Below are positions 1-11,550 of a stretch of 64,000 bases of DNA, piece by piece. A program made the position numbers and the translations under genes. How positions within the stretch are numbered: position 1 is the stretch's first letter; each line of letters begins with the position of its first letter. Source of the DNA: an uncultured Acidobacteriota bacterium (lineage in GTDB: Bacteria; Acidobacteriota; Blastocatellia; RBC074); assembly GCA_902825875.1 (NCBI GenBank), contig CADECP010000024.1, positions 54,067 to 118,066 of the forward strand. The letters are read 5' to 3'. The notes beneath the pieces are model-generated. The model did no database searches and was not told the origin of the DNA. It was given only the letters and a program-made list of their open reading frames with translations.

Positions 1-142
1 CCGCGACAAAGGGATTTTTGTCGCCCTGGGCTTCGCCGGAAGTTTTGTTGGCGCTGACGGCGGATTGATTCACCAATAACAGCGCGCATGCCGCGCCGAG
101 CAATAGACCGGTGAAAATGCGTTTGATTGCTTTCTTGTTCAT
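1..142 (-). CDS. Secreted protein, N-terminus only (gene runs off the window)
   Basis: This is the first 47 codons of a minus-strand gene whose 3' part lies outside the window. The ATG at 142 is preceded by a good GAGGAGG ribosome binding site. The translation opens with a basic stretch (MNKKAIKRIF), then a hydrophobic core (TGLLLGAACALLLV) and a small-residue region ending around SAVSAN, which is a Sec signal peptide. The mature part begins with a short polar linker. Nothing of the functional domain is visible, so no function is assigned. Confidence 0.7.
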   Translation of the reverse strand, partial: MNKKAIKRIFTGLLLGAACALLLVNQSAVSANKTSGEAQGDKNPFVA

Positions 143-192
143 CCATTGGCCTCCTCAGTCTTGATAGTGAGTTTGTTTTCTTCCGTCATTCA

Positions 193-1680
<1,488 letters not shown>

Positions 1681-1732
1681 GTTGAACTTGTCCTCTTGTT
1701 GGTCTGAATTGTTGCGGTCTACCGCATCGGCT

Positions 1733-2105
1733 CATTCGCGTTATCGCACTTTGATCTTCACGGGATTGGTCGTTTTGCCGTCGAGCGTGAAGGTCAAATC
1801 CAGTTCGCCCTTGCCCGCCAGACTTTGCGGAACAAGCCAGTTGATTTGATCCAAGCCGGCGAATCCGCCCTGCGCGCCGACAAACAACGGCGTGGATGTG
1901 ACGCCGCCCGCCGTCGCCGTGACCGCGCCGGAGTGGAAGCGCAAGCCTGTACCGAAAAGCACGACGACGTTTCCGGCTTGAATCTCGACCGGCGTGCCGT
2001 CGGCGTTTGCCAGTTGAATGGGGAAGGTCACGCCGTTGTCGGTGGAAGCGACGGCCGCGGGCGCGCCCAATCCGTTGGCCGTCCGCGTGAAGACGCTGGG
2101 CGCAA
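1733..2105. repeat. Long direct repeat, copy A (3' end of CHRD gene)
   Basis: About 373 bp including the stop codon and the last ~120 codons of the gene ending at 1741. It aligns without gaps to copy B at 3778-4150, with an offset of 2045 bp. By eye about nine bases in ten agree, including long identical runs and a few bases beyond the stop codon. This is the conserved half of the TIGR03437 domain. The near identity at DNA level suggests recent duplication or gene conversion rather than protein-level conservation alone. Confidence 0.85.
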
Positions 2106-3645
2106 CCGTGGCTACCGAAAGCCGGCCTTGCGAGACCGTGCCGTCGCGCGCGACGACCACCAGGTTGGCCGGGCCGGCGAAGTTGTTCGTCGTGCCTTCG
2201 GGAAGCAGGAAGTTGATTTGATTCGGCGAGACGAAGAAGAGCGAAGCCGGAATGCCGTTGACGTACACGGTGGTTCCGTCAAGCGTGGTCGGCAACGGTT
2301 GTCCGGGGGTATTGATGACGGTTTGCGACGACAGCTTTGTGCCGAACGCGGCCACAATGGATTCCGGCGCGACGGCGTTGCGGCTGAATCCGGCGGCTTC
2401 GATGGTGGCGACAGTCTGCGGATTGATGGACGTTGGCGCGACGACGGGGATGAACAGCGGCTTGGAAGTGAAACCTCTGTCGGAACGCACCTGCACCATC
2501 AGCGTGCCGGGATTGGCGATCAGCGCGGCGGGCACACTGATGTTGACGTTGCCTGTGTTGGGGTCGGGCAAGGCCGGGACCGACTGGCCGTTGATCGAAA
2601 CACGGCTGAACTCGTCAACCCCGGTCGCCAGAATCGAGAGCGTGGCGCCGGTCGCGCTTGTGGGCAACACATATTTGTCCGACACGGTGAGGATCGGCGG
2701 CGCGCCCAACGGCGCGCTCAATTGCCCTCGAATGACGCCGTCCGGAAACGTGGCGGAATGCAGGTTGACGTAAAAACCCGTTGGATTGGCCAGCAAACGT
2801 GACAGCGCGGCGATTTCATCCGAGGTCGTCACCGGCGCGGTCAAATTGAGCGTGCCTTTGCCGGTGGTCGAAACAATCGCGTTGCCGCCGCTCAAACCGG
2901 TGTTGATTCGCACCGGGCCGTTTACGCCAAATGCAGCTTCGTGAATATGCAACCCCGTGAAAGTGATCGCGCCGGGGAAATCGTAAATGAGCGTGAACAG
3001 GACGGCGCCGCCGTTGATCTGTCCCTGCGCATTTCGCGTCGGACTGAAGTTGAGGCCGGCCATGGCGCCGGCGATCAACCCCGGCGGCGTGGGAACTTCC
3101 TGCGCGGTCGTCATCGCGATGGTGTTCGACAAGGTTTCACTGAACTTGCTGAGTTGCCCGCGCAGCGCACTGTTCGGGTGAGTGGTGGAAGCGACGTTCA
3201 GATAAAAGCCCGCCGGGTTTGCCAGCAAGCGCGCCAGCACGGACAGGTCAACCGCCACCGCATCTCGATCAATGACGCCCGCGCCGCCGGACAGCACAAC
3301 CGGGCTGCCGGAGGCGATGCCGGAATCGAAGCGCATTGCTCCGTTGCCGGTCAGTTCGCCTTCGAGAATGTGCAAACCGGTGATCGTCACCGGGCCAGGG
3401 AAAGCCGCCACGCCGAGGAAGTTGATCCGGGCGTTCGTGATCGCGCCGGCGGCATCGCGCGTGATTTCAAGTGTGAGCTGGAAACCGCCCCCGGCATTCA
3501 AGCTGGTGATCGGCGGAACTACGTTGAGCGGACTTAGCTGCACCAGCGTGGTCAGCGTTTCAGCTCTGAGGGAGTTGAAGGTTGCGGCAAGCATCAACAA
3601 CATCAATGCCGCCGGAATATTCATCAATCGGTTATTTCTTCTCAT
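1741..3645 (-). CDS. Secreted protein with two CHRD domains and a TIGR03437 C-terminus
   Basis: A 634-residue exported protein. A signal peptide covers about residues 1-28. Two CHRD domains (first found in chordin) cover about 30-165 and 168-312; both carry the ITGLHI/FTGLHI strand and the NPAGFYLN or NPTGFYVN segment followed by LRGQLS/IRGQLS. An Ig-like segment follows at about 315-405. The TIGR03437-type domain covers about 410-634 ([48 protein letters not shown]). The domain set suggests a cell-surface or secreted structural or binding protein. The start is supported by AAGGA upstream of ATG 3645. Its last 373 bp match the end of the next upstream gene. Confidence 0.85.
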   Translation of the reverse strand: MRRNNRLMNIPAALMLLMLAATFNSLRAETLTTLVQLSPLNVVPPITSLNAGGGFQLTLEITRDAAGAITNARINFLGVAAFPGPVTITGLHILEGELTGNGAMRFDSGIASGSPVVLSGGAGVIDRDAVAVDLSVLARLLANPAGFYLNVASTTHPNSALRGQLSKFSETLSNTIAMTTAQEVPTPPGLIAGAMAGLNFSPTRNAQGQINGGAVLFTLIYDFPGAITFTGLHIHEAAFGVNGPVRINTGLSGGNAIVSTTGKGTLNLTAPVTTSDEIAALSRLLANPTGFYVNLHSATFPDGVIRGQLSAPLGAPPILTVSDKYVLPTSATGATLSILATGVDEFSRVSINGQSVPALPDPNTGNVNISVPAALIANPGTLMVQVRSDRGFTSKPLFIPVVAPTSINPQTVATIEAAGFSRNAVAPESIVAAFGTKLSSQTVINTPGQPLPTTLDGTTVYVNGIPASLFFVSPNQINFLLPEGTTNNFAGPANLVVVARDGTVSQGRLSVATVAPSVFTRTANGLGAPAAVASTDNGVTFPIQLANADGTPVEIQAGNVVVLFGTGLRFHSGAVTATAGGVTSTPLFVGAQGGFAGLDQINWLVPQSLAGKGELDLTFTLDGKTTNPVKIKVR

Positions 3646-3777
3646 TGCTTGATCCTTAAATTAAAAGTTGTGTCCCGCCGGTTTGCCCGGCGAGTCGTTC
3701 GGGAAGTAACGAAACGCGAAGTTCATCTGAATTGATACGGTTTATCGCCTGGATGATTTTGTACGCTCGCGCCGATT

Positions 3778-4150
3778 CATTCGCGTTATCGCACTTTGAT
3801 CTTCACGGGATTGGTCGTCTTGCCGTCGAGCGTGAAGGTCAAATCCAGTTCGCCCTTGCCGGCCAGTTCCGGCGGCACGATCCAGTTGATTTGATCCAGT
3901 CCGGCGAATCCGCCCTGCGCGCCGACAAACAACGGCGTGGATGTGACGCCGCCCGCCGCTGCCGTGACCGCGCCGGAATGGAAGCGCAGGCCCGTGCCGA
4001 AAAGCACGACGACGTTTCCGGCTTGAATCTCGACCGGCGTGCCGTCGGCATTGGAAAGTTGGATCGGAAAAGTCAGGCCGCCATCGGTGGAAGCGACCGC
4101 CGCCGGTGCGCCCAGGCCGTTGGCCGTGCGCGTAAACAATCCGGGCGCGA
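3778..4150. repeat. Long direct repeat, copy B (3' end of BNR/NHL gene)
   Basis: Partner of copy A at 1733-2105. Differences include a short block in which the protein reads WIVPPELAG instead of WLVPQSLAG, and scattered third-position changes. Both copies lie in the same orientation, so recombination between them would delete the 2.0 kb CHRD gene body and fuse the two C-termini. Confidence 0.85.
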
Positions 4151-7100
4151 CGTTGGCGATGTTGACCGTGCCGGTTGAAATTGTTCCGCCGCTGTTGATC
4201 GTGATCGTCGCCGTGCCGGTGGCCGTGCCGTTCGGCATCAGGTAGTTGATTTGCCCAGGCGAAACGAAAAACAGCGGTGCGAAACGTTCGACGCCCAAAC
4301 TGTCGCGCACGAGTACGGTTGTTCCGGCCAGCGCGGTCGGCAGCGGCAAACTCGCGGCCACCGTTGTCGTTGTCGCTAGATTCGCGCCGAAAGCGGCGAC
4401 CATCCCTTCGGGGGCCAGCCCTGCCGACGAACTGAAACTCGCCGCCGAGACGCCGGCGAGCGCGCCTATGGCTGATGAGGTCACTGTGCGGCGGACGCGG
4501 TTGTTGTTGGCGTCGGCGATGAACAGATTGCCCGCCGCATCCAGCGTGGCATCGAAGGGGAAGTTCAGTTGCGCGCCTGTGGGATCGCTGCCGTCGCCGC
4601 TTGCACCGGCAGCGCCAGTGCCCGCGACCGTCGTGATGAGTCCCGTGCTGAAAGTGATTTTGCGAACGCGCTGACCGGCGAATTCGACGATGTACAAATC
4701 GTCCGCTGCGTCCAGCGCCAGTTGCGCCGGTTGCCGTAGTTGCGCGGTGTTGGCCGGGATGTTGTCGCCGTTGAACCCCGCCGCGCCCGTGCCCGCGATG
4801 GTGGAGATGATGCCGGTATCGGCAGCGACGCGGCGCACCTGATGGGCGTTGATGTCGGCAATGTAGATGTTTCCGGCGCGATCAACCGCTACGCCGGTGG
4901 GGAAAAGCAAGCGCGCTTCAATTGCCGGGCCGCCGTTGCCCGCGGAGCCGACCAGGCCGTTGCCCGCGACGGTCGTGATGACGCCGCTGTTTGCCGCCAC
5001 GCGGCGAATGCGCGCCGCCGCTGCGTCGGCAATGAACAGATTGCCCGCCGCATCCAGCGCCAGGCCGAAGGGCTGATTCAAGCGCGCAGCCGTTGCCGGG
5101 CCGCCATCGCCGTCCATTGGCGGCAATTCGTTGGTAAAAGGATTCAGGCCGGAACCGGCTACAGTGGTGATGACGCCCGCCGAACTAACACGACGCACGC
5201 GGTTGTTGAGCGTGTCGGAAAAATAAAGATTGCCCGCCGCATCCACGACCACATCGTTCGGTTCGTTGAGCGCGGCGGCAGTGGCCGGGCCGCCGTCGCC
5301 GGCAAAGCCTATCGCGCCGCTGCCCGCAACCGTCGTCATCACGCCGTTCAGGGCGATTTTGCGAATGCGATGATTTTGCGTGTCGGCGATGAAGACATTG
5401 CCCATCGCATCCACCGCGACGCCGCTCGGAATCCACGTTTCCGCCGCGACTGCCGGGCCGTTGTCGCCTTTACCTCCGCCCACGCCCGTGCCTGCGATGG
5501 TCACAAGCACTTGCGCGGGATTAAACGTGACCGCCAGATTCGCGCTTGACGAGTTGCCGTTGGCGTCCCAGGCCGTCACGGTCAGATTGTTCACGCCGGG
5601 TTGCAACGCCGCTTGCGGAATCGTCCAGGAGTTCGTACCAGTCGCCGTGCCGCTGCCGCCACGCTCATTGCGCCATTGCACGACGGCGACGCCGGTGTTA
5701 TCCGCAGCCGTGCCGCCCAGCATCAGCGGTGTGTTCGACGCGGTGAACGTCGCCGCATTGGTTGGCGCGTTGATTTGCACGGTCGGCGCGGATTGATCGC
5801 CGTTGTCGGCGCGCGCGGTGATGGTCACGGTTGATGAACCGGCGTTGCCTGCGTCATCGGTCGCGGTCACGGTGATGACGTTGGAACCGGGCAGCAACGA
5901 CAGGTTCGCCACGCGCCATTCGGTTGTGCCGCTCGCCGCGCCGCTTTGCCCGCGACTGTTGCGCCAGGTCACCGAAGCCACGCGCGCGTTGTCGGCGGCG
6001 GTTCCGATCAACGTGATCGCATTGGCCGTCGTCGTTTCGCCGGGCGAAGTGATCGCCACCGTTGGCGCGCTTGCGTCCGCGGCGGCTTCCTGCGTGATGC
6101 TGAAGCTGCGCCCGGCGATGGCGACCGTGCCGATGCGCTGGTTGAAGGTTTTGTTTTCCTCAACCCGCAATGCCGCCGCGCCGTTGCCGCTGCCGGTTGC
6201 ACCCGCGGTGACGCTGATCCACGAGACATTGCTTTCGGCTTTCCAGCCGCAATTGCCCGGCGCTGACGTGACGTTGACCATCGCCGCGCCGCCCGCGCTG
6301 CCGAGCGTTTGCCCCGGCGTCGCCAGTTTGTAATTGCAACCGTTCGCATTCACGCGCACGCGCCAGGCTCCGCGCCCGTGCGTGAAGGCGTAGAGCCAGG
6401 TTTCGCCGTTGACCGTCAGCAGGCTCAACGATTCGGTGATGACGTTGGCGAAGCCAGTGTTTTCAATCGCCCAATTCGCGCCGCCGTCGTTCGAGACAAA
6501 CACGCCGAGGTCAGTGCCGATGTAAAGCCGTGCGGTGTTCGTCGGATCAACCACGATCGTATGCACCGGAACATCCGGCAGCACGCCCGTGCCCGAACCA
6601 TCCAGCCCATGCCAGGTCAAGCCGCCGTCCATCGTGCGCCAGACATGCACGCCGCCGAAGGTCGCGTAAGTGGCATAAGCGATGTCGGGATTCGTCGGAT
6701 CGTGCGCCACCCAGGAAACAAAGCCCTGACGCGGCACAGCCGTGATTTCATTGGGCGCGGCAAAAGCCGTGCGGCCATCCAGCGCCAGCGCGCGGTTGGT
6801 GCGGAAGATCGTTCCGTTGTTCAACCCGGCCAGCAAACGATTGGCGTCGGTCGGCGCGACATCCAGTGCGCTGATGCGCGTCGTACCTGACCCCAGCGTG
6901 CCGATGTTCGACCAGTTGGCCGCGCCGTTCGTCGTGCGAAAGAACGATTGAGCGCCGGTGTAAAGCCGCTGCGAATCGCTCGGATCCATTTGCATCGGCG
7001 TGATGAACAACCCGGCTTCATTGATCCCGAAATTGACGCGGGAAAACGTCACTCCGTCATCCGTGGACTTCACGAACGTGATGAGGTTCGGGTTCAAAAG

Positions 7101-8870
7101 GTAGATGTAGATCGTGCTCGGATCGTTCGGGTCAATCGCGTTGTAACCGCCGTCGGAGTTGGCGATTTGCCGCCAGCCGTTGATGCCGCCTTCGTCCGAA
7201 CCACGCAACGAACCTTTGTCCTGAATGCCGCCGAGGTAGCGTTTGCCGTCCGGGTAAGGCAGGCCGTGATAAAACTGCGTGACGACGTAACCGTTGTTGA
7301 GCGCAGTCCATTTCACTTGCAGCGCCGCCGGGTTGCACGCGCCTTGCGCGCCGCCGGGCACGAACGCGCGCGCGTTTTCCGTGCGATAAATGCCGCCGTC
7401 GTTCCCGACGTACATTGTTTGATTGCCCGCGCCGTCGTAGTTGGGATGAAAGACGATGGTGTGCTGATCGGCGTAAATGTCGCCGAATTTCAGATTGCGG
7501 CCCCGTCCCTGCACGGCAAAACTCGCCAGTCCCCAGTTTCTGCCGCCGTCATCCGAACGGAACAATTCGATGCCGCCCACCCAGACGCGGTTTTCATCCG
7601 CCGGGTCAACCGCAATCGCCAGATCGTAAAAACCCTGTCCGTTGTTAAAAACATTGTTCAACCCGAACCCGCAATCGGTGGCCGTGGCGTTTTCCGGGCG
7701 CGAAAGGATGGCGGTGTTCAGCCGAATCGGATCGGTGTTGCGCACCTGCGGCGTCCACGAACCGGGCGCACCGCTGTCGGTCGAACGAAAGACCGCGTGC
7801 AAACCATTGGTATGAGTTCCGCTGAGCGCGACGGTGACGGCGTAAATCGTATTTTGATTGGAAGGCGCAATCGCCAGCGCCGCCCGCCCCATGTTGCTTT
7901 CGGTCAACACGGCATTCCACGCGCTGCCGCCCGCCGCGTCAGTATTTCGGTAGATCGTTCCCTGTTGCAGATTGCCGCAGGCGGCGAAAATGAAATCGGA
8001 AGTTTGATCGCCTCGGATCGCCAGATCGGTGCAGCCGTTGAAAACATTTTGCGCCAACACCTGCGACCAGCTTGAGCCGCCGTTCAACGAACGCCAGACA
8101 CCGTCGCTAGTCGCAGCGTAAATGCGTTGACTGCTGTTGGGGCTGACGATCAGATCATTGATAAAGAAGAAAGAAGAATTGTTGGCTGTGGCGGCAAGTT
8201 GCGTCCAGGTTGCGCCGCCGTCGCTGGTTTTGAAAATGCCGGCGCCGCGAGTCGTAGCCGAACCGATGAATTCGCCGGTTCCCGCAAAGATCACTTCGGG
8301 GTTTTTCGGATCGAAAGCCATCGAAGCGACGCCAATGCTCGGCAGCAAATCCGTCAGTTGCGTCCACGCTTGCCCGGCGTTGGTCGTTTTCCAAACACCG
8401 CCGGTTACGCCCGCCGCATACATCACGCTCGGCGTTTGCGGATGAATCAGAATCGCGCGCGTGCGTCCGCCGATGTTGCCGGGGCCGAGCGAAGTCCATT
8501 GGCCGAGTTGTTGCTCGACGCCTGCCTTGCGCAGTTGCGCGCGGGAAGGGGCCGCGCGGTTTTCGGTGCTTGAAAACTGTGGCATCTGCCGCATCCGCTC
8601 CTGCGCTTTGAGGTAACGTTCAATGGGGATTTCGCCTTCGCCCGCCGGCAGCCGTTTGGCGCGAAAGTATTCTGCCGCTCGCACCGGGTCGTCGAACTTT
8701 TCGGCGGCTTCCGTCTGATTGAAATCGCGCAGCCTGGCGGGTGGTTCAGCCGGTTTGCGCTGTGCGGGGTCTTTTTCCTGTTCCTGTGATTGCGCCGGCC
8801 CGATCAACAGAGTGGTAAAAAGAAGGCACCAGGCAAACACACTTCTGACAACGAACGGTTTCAGGTTCAC
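3786..8870 (-). CDS. Giant secreted BNR-propeller/BACON/Ig/NHL protein with TIGR03437 C-terminus
   Basis: A 1694-residue exported protein. The GTG start at 8870 is chosen because AGGAG lies 6-7 bases upstream. Domains in order: signal peptide (about 1-28); N-terminal helix-rich linker; BNR/sortilin-like propeller repeats (about 120-860) with many SxDGGxxW-type motifs ([31 protein letters not shown]); a BACON-like domain (about 870-945, with [15 protein letters not shown] and FSITQEA); two Ig-like modules (about 950-1130); five or six NHL repeats (about 1140-1430, e.g. [20 protein letters not shown]); and the TIGR03437-type domain. The propellers and BACON suggest extracellular carbohydrate or surface binding. 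No catalytic motif was recognised. Confidence 0.85.
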   Translation of the reverse strand: MNLKPFVVRSVFAWCLLFTTLLIGPAQSQEQEKDPAQRKPAEPPARLRDFNQTEAAEKFDDPVRAAEYFRAKRLPAGEGEIPIERYLKAQERMRQMPQFSSTENRAAPSRAQLRKAGVEQQLGQWTSLGPGNIGGRTRAILIHPQTPSVMYAAGVTGGVWKTTNAGQAWTQLTDLLPSIGVASMAFDPKNPEVIFAGTGEFIGSATTRGAGIFKTSDGGATWTQLAATANNSSFFFINDLIVSPNSSQRIYAATSDGVWRSLNGGSSWSQVLAQNVFNGCTDLAIRGDQTSDFIFAACGNLQQGTIYRNTDAAGGSAWNAVLTESNMGRAALAIAPSNQNTIYAVTVALSGTHTNGLHAVFRSTDSGAPGSWTPQVRNTDPIRLNTAILSRPENATATDCGFGLNNVFNNGQGFYDLAIAVDPADENRVWVGGIELFRSDDGGRNWGLASFAVQGRGRNLKFGDIYADQHTIVFHPNYDGAGNQTMYVGNDGGIYRTENARAFVPGGAQGACNPAALQVKWTALNNGYVVTQFYHGLPYPDGKRYLGGIQDKGSLRGSDEGGINGWRQIANSDGGYNAIDPNDPSTIYIYLLNPNLITFVKSTDDGVTFSRVNFGINEAGLFITPMQMDPSDSQRLYTGAQSFFRTTNGAANWSNIGTLGSGTTRISALDVAPTDANRLLAGLNNGTIFRTNRALALDGRTAFAAPNEITAVPRQGFVSWVAHDPTNPDIAYATYATFGGVHVWRTMDGGLTWHGLDGSGTGVLPDVPVHTIVVDPTNTARLYIGTDLGVFVSNDGGANWAIENTGFANVITESLSLLTVNGETWLYAFTHGRGAWRVRVNANGCNYKLATPGQTLGSAGGAAMVNVTSAPGNCGWKAESNVSWISVTAGATGSGNGAAALRVEENKTFNQRIGTVAIAGRSFSITQEAAADASAPTVAITSPGETTTANAITLIGTAADNARVASVTWRNSRGQSGAASGTTEWRVANLSLLPGSNVITVTATDDAGNAGSSTVTITARADNGDQSAPTVQINAPTNAATFTASNTPLMLGGTAADNTGVAVVQWRNERGGSGTATGTNSWTIPQAALQPGVNNLTVTAWDANGNSSSANLAVTFNPAQVLVTIAGTGVGGGKGDNGPAVAAETWIPSGVAVDAMGNVFIADTQNHRIRKIALNGVMTTVAGSGAIGFAGDGGPATAAALNEPNDVVVDAAGNLYFSDTLNNRVRRVSSAGVITTVAGSGLNPFTNELPPMDGDGGPATAARLNQPFGLALDAAGNLFIADAAAARIRRVAANSGVITTVAGNGLVGSAGNGGPAIEARLLFPTGVAVDRAGNIYIADINAHQVRRVAADTGIISTIAGTGAAGFNGDNIPANTAQLRQPAQLALDAADDLYIVEFAGQRVRKITFSTGLITTVAGTGAAGASGDGSDPTGAQLNFPFDATLDAAGNLFIADANNNRVRRTVTSSAIGALAGVSAASFSSSAGLAPEGMVAAFGANLATTTTVAASLPLPTALAGTTVLVRDSLGVERFAPLFFVSPGQINYLMPNGTATGTATITINSGGTISTGTVNIANVAPGLFTRTANGLGAPAAVASTDGGLTFPIQLSNADGTPVEIQAGNVVVLFGTGLRFHSGAVTAAAGGVTSTPLFVGAQGGFAGLDQINWIVPPELAGKGELDLTFTLDGKTTNPVKIKVR

Positions 8871-9138
8871 GAAATTCTCCTGTTTGTAATTGACGGTCTA
8901 AATCAAAGCGCACCCGTTGGCGCTTTGTTGCAGGTGGTTCACGGTAATCAGCGAAACGGCTGTTTGTCGTTGATTGTTACGGATGAAACTTGGATTAATT
9001 TCGGACGAGAGGGAAATCCGGCTTTGTGATTGAAATCAGCCAGGCAGGACGCGCCACACAAAGCCAAAAAGTTACATCCCCGCCACGCGGAATCAACGCG
9101 GGGACGGCAGTATTCAATTCGTTTGGAAAAAGAGGGAG

Positions 9139-9423
9139 TTAGGGAGTGGTTTTGAACAACACGGCATCGCGTACTTGTCTGCCTCGTTCGGAGACAGACG
9201 TGAGGCCATCCGGCGAGAAGGCAAAACGGAAAATAAAGTCGCGTTGGAATCGAGTCAACGGGATTCGGGAGCCGCCGTCTATTGGCTGAGCATATAACCT
9301 GGCTACGCACTGTTGCTGATACGTGTAACGAATCGAATCGCTGCCGGCGGAACCGCCGATGGCCAGCATCCCCGTCAAATCGCGCGAACGCGCGTCGGTG
9401 AAGCGATCTATATTGTCGCGCAC
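9139..9423 (-). pseudogene. Remnant of a WD40/TolB-type beta-propeller C-terminus
   Basis: This frame reads PIDGGSRIPLTRFQRDFIFR, then FAFSPDGLTSVSERGRQVRD and an ending in DAVLFK. That closely follows the last blade and tail of the TolB/WD40-like propellers attached to Acidobacteria kinases and winged-helix regulators (DGG..QLT.F..D.IF.FAWSPDGK..A..RG....DVVL). Only about one blade survives and no start signal is present. It is most likely debris of a larger deleted gene; an alternative is a random resemblance of a short ORF. Confidence 0.5.
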
Positions 9424-10273
9424 GCGATCCAGCCCGGCGCAATGCGCGACGACGCACGCCGCCGCATTGCCGCCGTTGGCGTGTAGCGGTCAGGGAACTG
9501 CTTCAACATCGCATCCAAGATCGTCGCGCGTCGCCGCAGCAATTCGTCAAAATCGCCATCGCGCGCCGCATTCAAATAGTGATTCGGGCGATGAATCATC
9601 GCCGCCGCCTGCCCCAATGAAAGACGATCAGCTTCCACGCCGAATAGTTCAAGACTTGCCGCGCCGAAACCATAGAGCACAAGACTTCCCGACGTTTGGC
9701 CGCCACCGAGCGGGCAGTGATTGGCGTAGGCTGTGAAGATTTGTCGCTTGGTCATCAAACGGCACGCAGCCAAGAAGAGGTAAAATTCTTTGGCCTTTCG
9801 CGTCAGGGCGTGCGAAGAGAAGCCGCTCGTGACAACGATTCCAAATACGCGGCAAGTTCATCGCGCTTCATTTCCTGCCCGACAAAGAGCAGCTTCGGGC
9901 GGGCGTAGTAACTGACGCTGCGCAGATTCTCCACTCGACGCGGATCGTGCGCCCGCAGATGCCTCCACGCCAACACGTAACAACCTGTGAAGAGGATCGT
10001 TTGCAGCATCAACATCCAAACAGTCGCCGTCAGCCCGCGCCGAAAAATTGAGTGCTCAAGCAGCCAGGTCATAAGCAGGCTCCTTGACGTCGCGCGTACG
10101 ATACCGCGCCTCCAGCCGACGACGGATGACCATGAAACCAACGGCAATCCGAATTGCGGCGCAACACCGCCGAAAGCATCAAGCGTCGCTACCACGCCGA
10201 AACAGATCAGGCAGACGACGAATCCTGTCATCGCCATTGCGCTGGCGTGAAAGTAGGAAGACAAACGTTTCAT
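9408..10273 (-). pseudogene. Decayed membrane-anchored GT51 peptidoglycan transglycosylase (PBP1-like)
   Basis: Two pieces in different frames. The upstream piece begins at ATG 10273 (GGAG upstream) and encodes hydrophobic segments, then YYARPKLLFVGQEMKRDELA, which resembles the region before the catalytic domain in bifunctional PBPs. It stops at 9803. About 20 bp further a second frame reads HALTRKAKEFYLFLAACRLM, then TKRQIFTAYAN, and YGFGAASLELFGVEADRLSL followed by GQAAAMIHRPN. That matches the later half of GT51 (LSRK.KE...ALxLE..LSK.EIL..YLN ... YG...AA..YFGK....L.L.EAA.LAGLPQ.P). The catalytic Glu segment is missing, so a deletion with frameshift has inactivated it. The first membrane segments might belong to a different gene. 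Confidence 0.6.
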
Positions 10274-10685
10274 ACTCCAACCCCCTTGCCCGCCGGTTCC
10301 ATACGCAGATGGATATCGCGTGGCTGCTGTCCTCAACGACGACTTCCGCTTGGTACATATCAAAAAAGCCCACGAACGAAAGCCACACGCTGAAACAGAA
10401 CGTGTTCAGCCAAACCTGAAGGCGGCACGCACGCGAATATTTATATCCTGCTGGCGGCAGCGCCTGATTAAGCGAATGCGCCCTTGCAAAGAGCATCAGG
10501 TTCATCCCCAACGCCAGAGCACAAGCGACCAGTTTGTTTTGCGAAACCATCTTGATCGCGCCCATCGCGCTGGTGGCGGCGGAGGCACCAGTCAGTAACC
10601 ACCCCGCCAAATAGGCCACAGCGTGCGCTATGCGATCCGCCCACTGTGGCGGTTGCGGCTAATTTGCATTGGCCTCTTTATTCAT
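10179..10685 (-). pseudogene. Membrane protein interrupted by an in-frame TAG at codon 9
   Basis: From ATG 10685 the frame reads MNKEANAN, then TAG, then continues without a break as PQPPQWADRIAHAVAYLAGW and further hydrophobic segments down to about 10290. The first eight codons and the downstream reading frame are in the same phase (66 bp from 10685 to the next possible start, GTG 10619). The 3' end runs on past the start of the next gene at 10273 without a sensible terminus, which suggests a frameshift as well. Either the gene is dead or translation restarts at GTG 10619. No family was recognised. Confidence 0.45.
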
Positions 10686-10707
10686 AACATCACCCTATTG
10701 GCTGCGT

Positions 10708-11088
10708 TTAGGAAATTCCGAGAACCAGGCGCAACACACGCCGCACGCTGCGAGCCAGCAGACCGTCCCGCGTCGTCTCTTTGATCGTGCCATCCAAAGT
10801 CAGGCCGAAGCTCCGGCATCCTCCGCATTCTCCGCATAAGTACATTGCGTCACCGAGCCAGTTGATGCCGGCGTAAGTCATCTCGCGCTTCTGCAAACGG
10901 CTGCTGAAAGGGACAGGCTCGCCGCACCACCGCTTGATGCAGTAAACGGTCGGCCATTCCACCGCGCTGACATCTTCCTCTTCATATTCCTCTTCCCACG
11001 GCGCCCGTCGTTCGCGGCGTTGATTTTGAAAGACCACCGATTGCTCATAACGCATCTCAGGCGCTTGCCGTCGTTCCCAGTGATTCAT
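10708..11088 (-). CDS. Hypothetical protein with a cysteine-rich centre
   Basis: A 126-residue protein I do not recognise. The start is convincing: AGGAG lies 6-7 bases before ATG 11088. It has an acidic stretch (EEEYEEEDVSAVEWPTVYC), further cysteines at KRWCGEP and a CGECGGC cluster that could bind metal, and a basic C-terminus (RDGLLARSVRRVLRLVL). There is no signal peptide or membrane segment. It lies just upstream of the interrupted membrane gene at 10685 on the same strand. Confidence 0.6.
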   Translation of the reverse strand: MNHWERRQAPEMRYEQSVVFQNQRRERRAPWEEEYEEEDVSAVEWPTVYCIKRWCGEPVPFSSRLQKREMTYAGINWLGDAMYLCGECGGCRSFGLTLDGTIKETTRDGLLARSVRRVLRLVLGIS

Positions 11089-11275
11089 GGCTACTCCTTT
11101 TGATGTCTTGTTCTTATATGTTTGGCCAGTAGATACACTTCACCCTCCACACGATCCGTTTTGCAGTCGTGTCTCAGTTCAGCGTTTTAATTGTGCTTGG
11201 ATCTCTACTTTCCTTCCGCTGCAGGGCGAATTGGGATTCATATCTCACAAAAGATTTGCCATAGGTTCATCTACT

Positions 11276-11550
11276 TTAGCGAAGATCGCGGCTGGACGGA
11301 TCAAACACATAACCGCTCAGCAACGGCGTGACCGTGTAATCCAACCCGTTCGGCAAGCCTACGAAACTGTATTGGCCGCTGCTGTTGGTGGTCATCGTTC
11401 CGCTTTGACCGCCGCTCAGGTTAACGGTCACTCCGCTGACCGGCTGGCCACTGCCGTTGGTGACAGTCCCGCCGATCGTACGCGAATTCATCCCCAAGCC
11501 GAAAAACGGCCCTTCGGAGTAGCTGACTGCGAACCAGCTCAGCGGGTTCG
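11276..11550 (-). pseudogene. Fragment of a carboxypeptidase-regulatory-like surface protein
   Basis: The frame encodes one CarboxypepD_reg-like/SdrD-B-like domain (TIGGTVTNGSGQPVSGVTVN, LSGG, TTNSSGQYSFVGLPNG, YTVTPLLSGYVFDPSSRDLR). These domains normally occur inside much longer secreted proteins. Upstream the frame stays open (NPLSWFAVSYSEGPFFG) and runs into the 3' end of the membrane hydrolase gene at 11539, with no signal peptide or ribosome binding site. I read it as the 3' remnant of a longer surface-protein gene left after a deletion. Confidence 0.55.

Noticed and set aside
4740..8075. Long plus-strand frames (4740-5549, 6948-8075) opposite the BNR/NHL gene
   Set aside because: They are antisense to a gene with clear domains, have Arg/Ala/His-rich composition typical of shadow frames, and lack ribosome binding sites.
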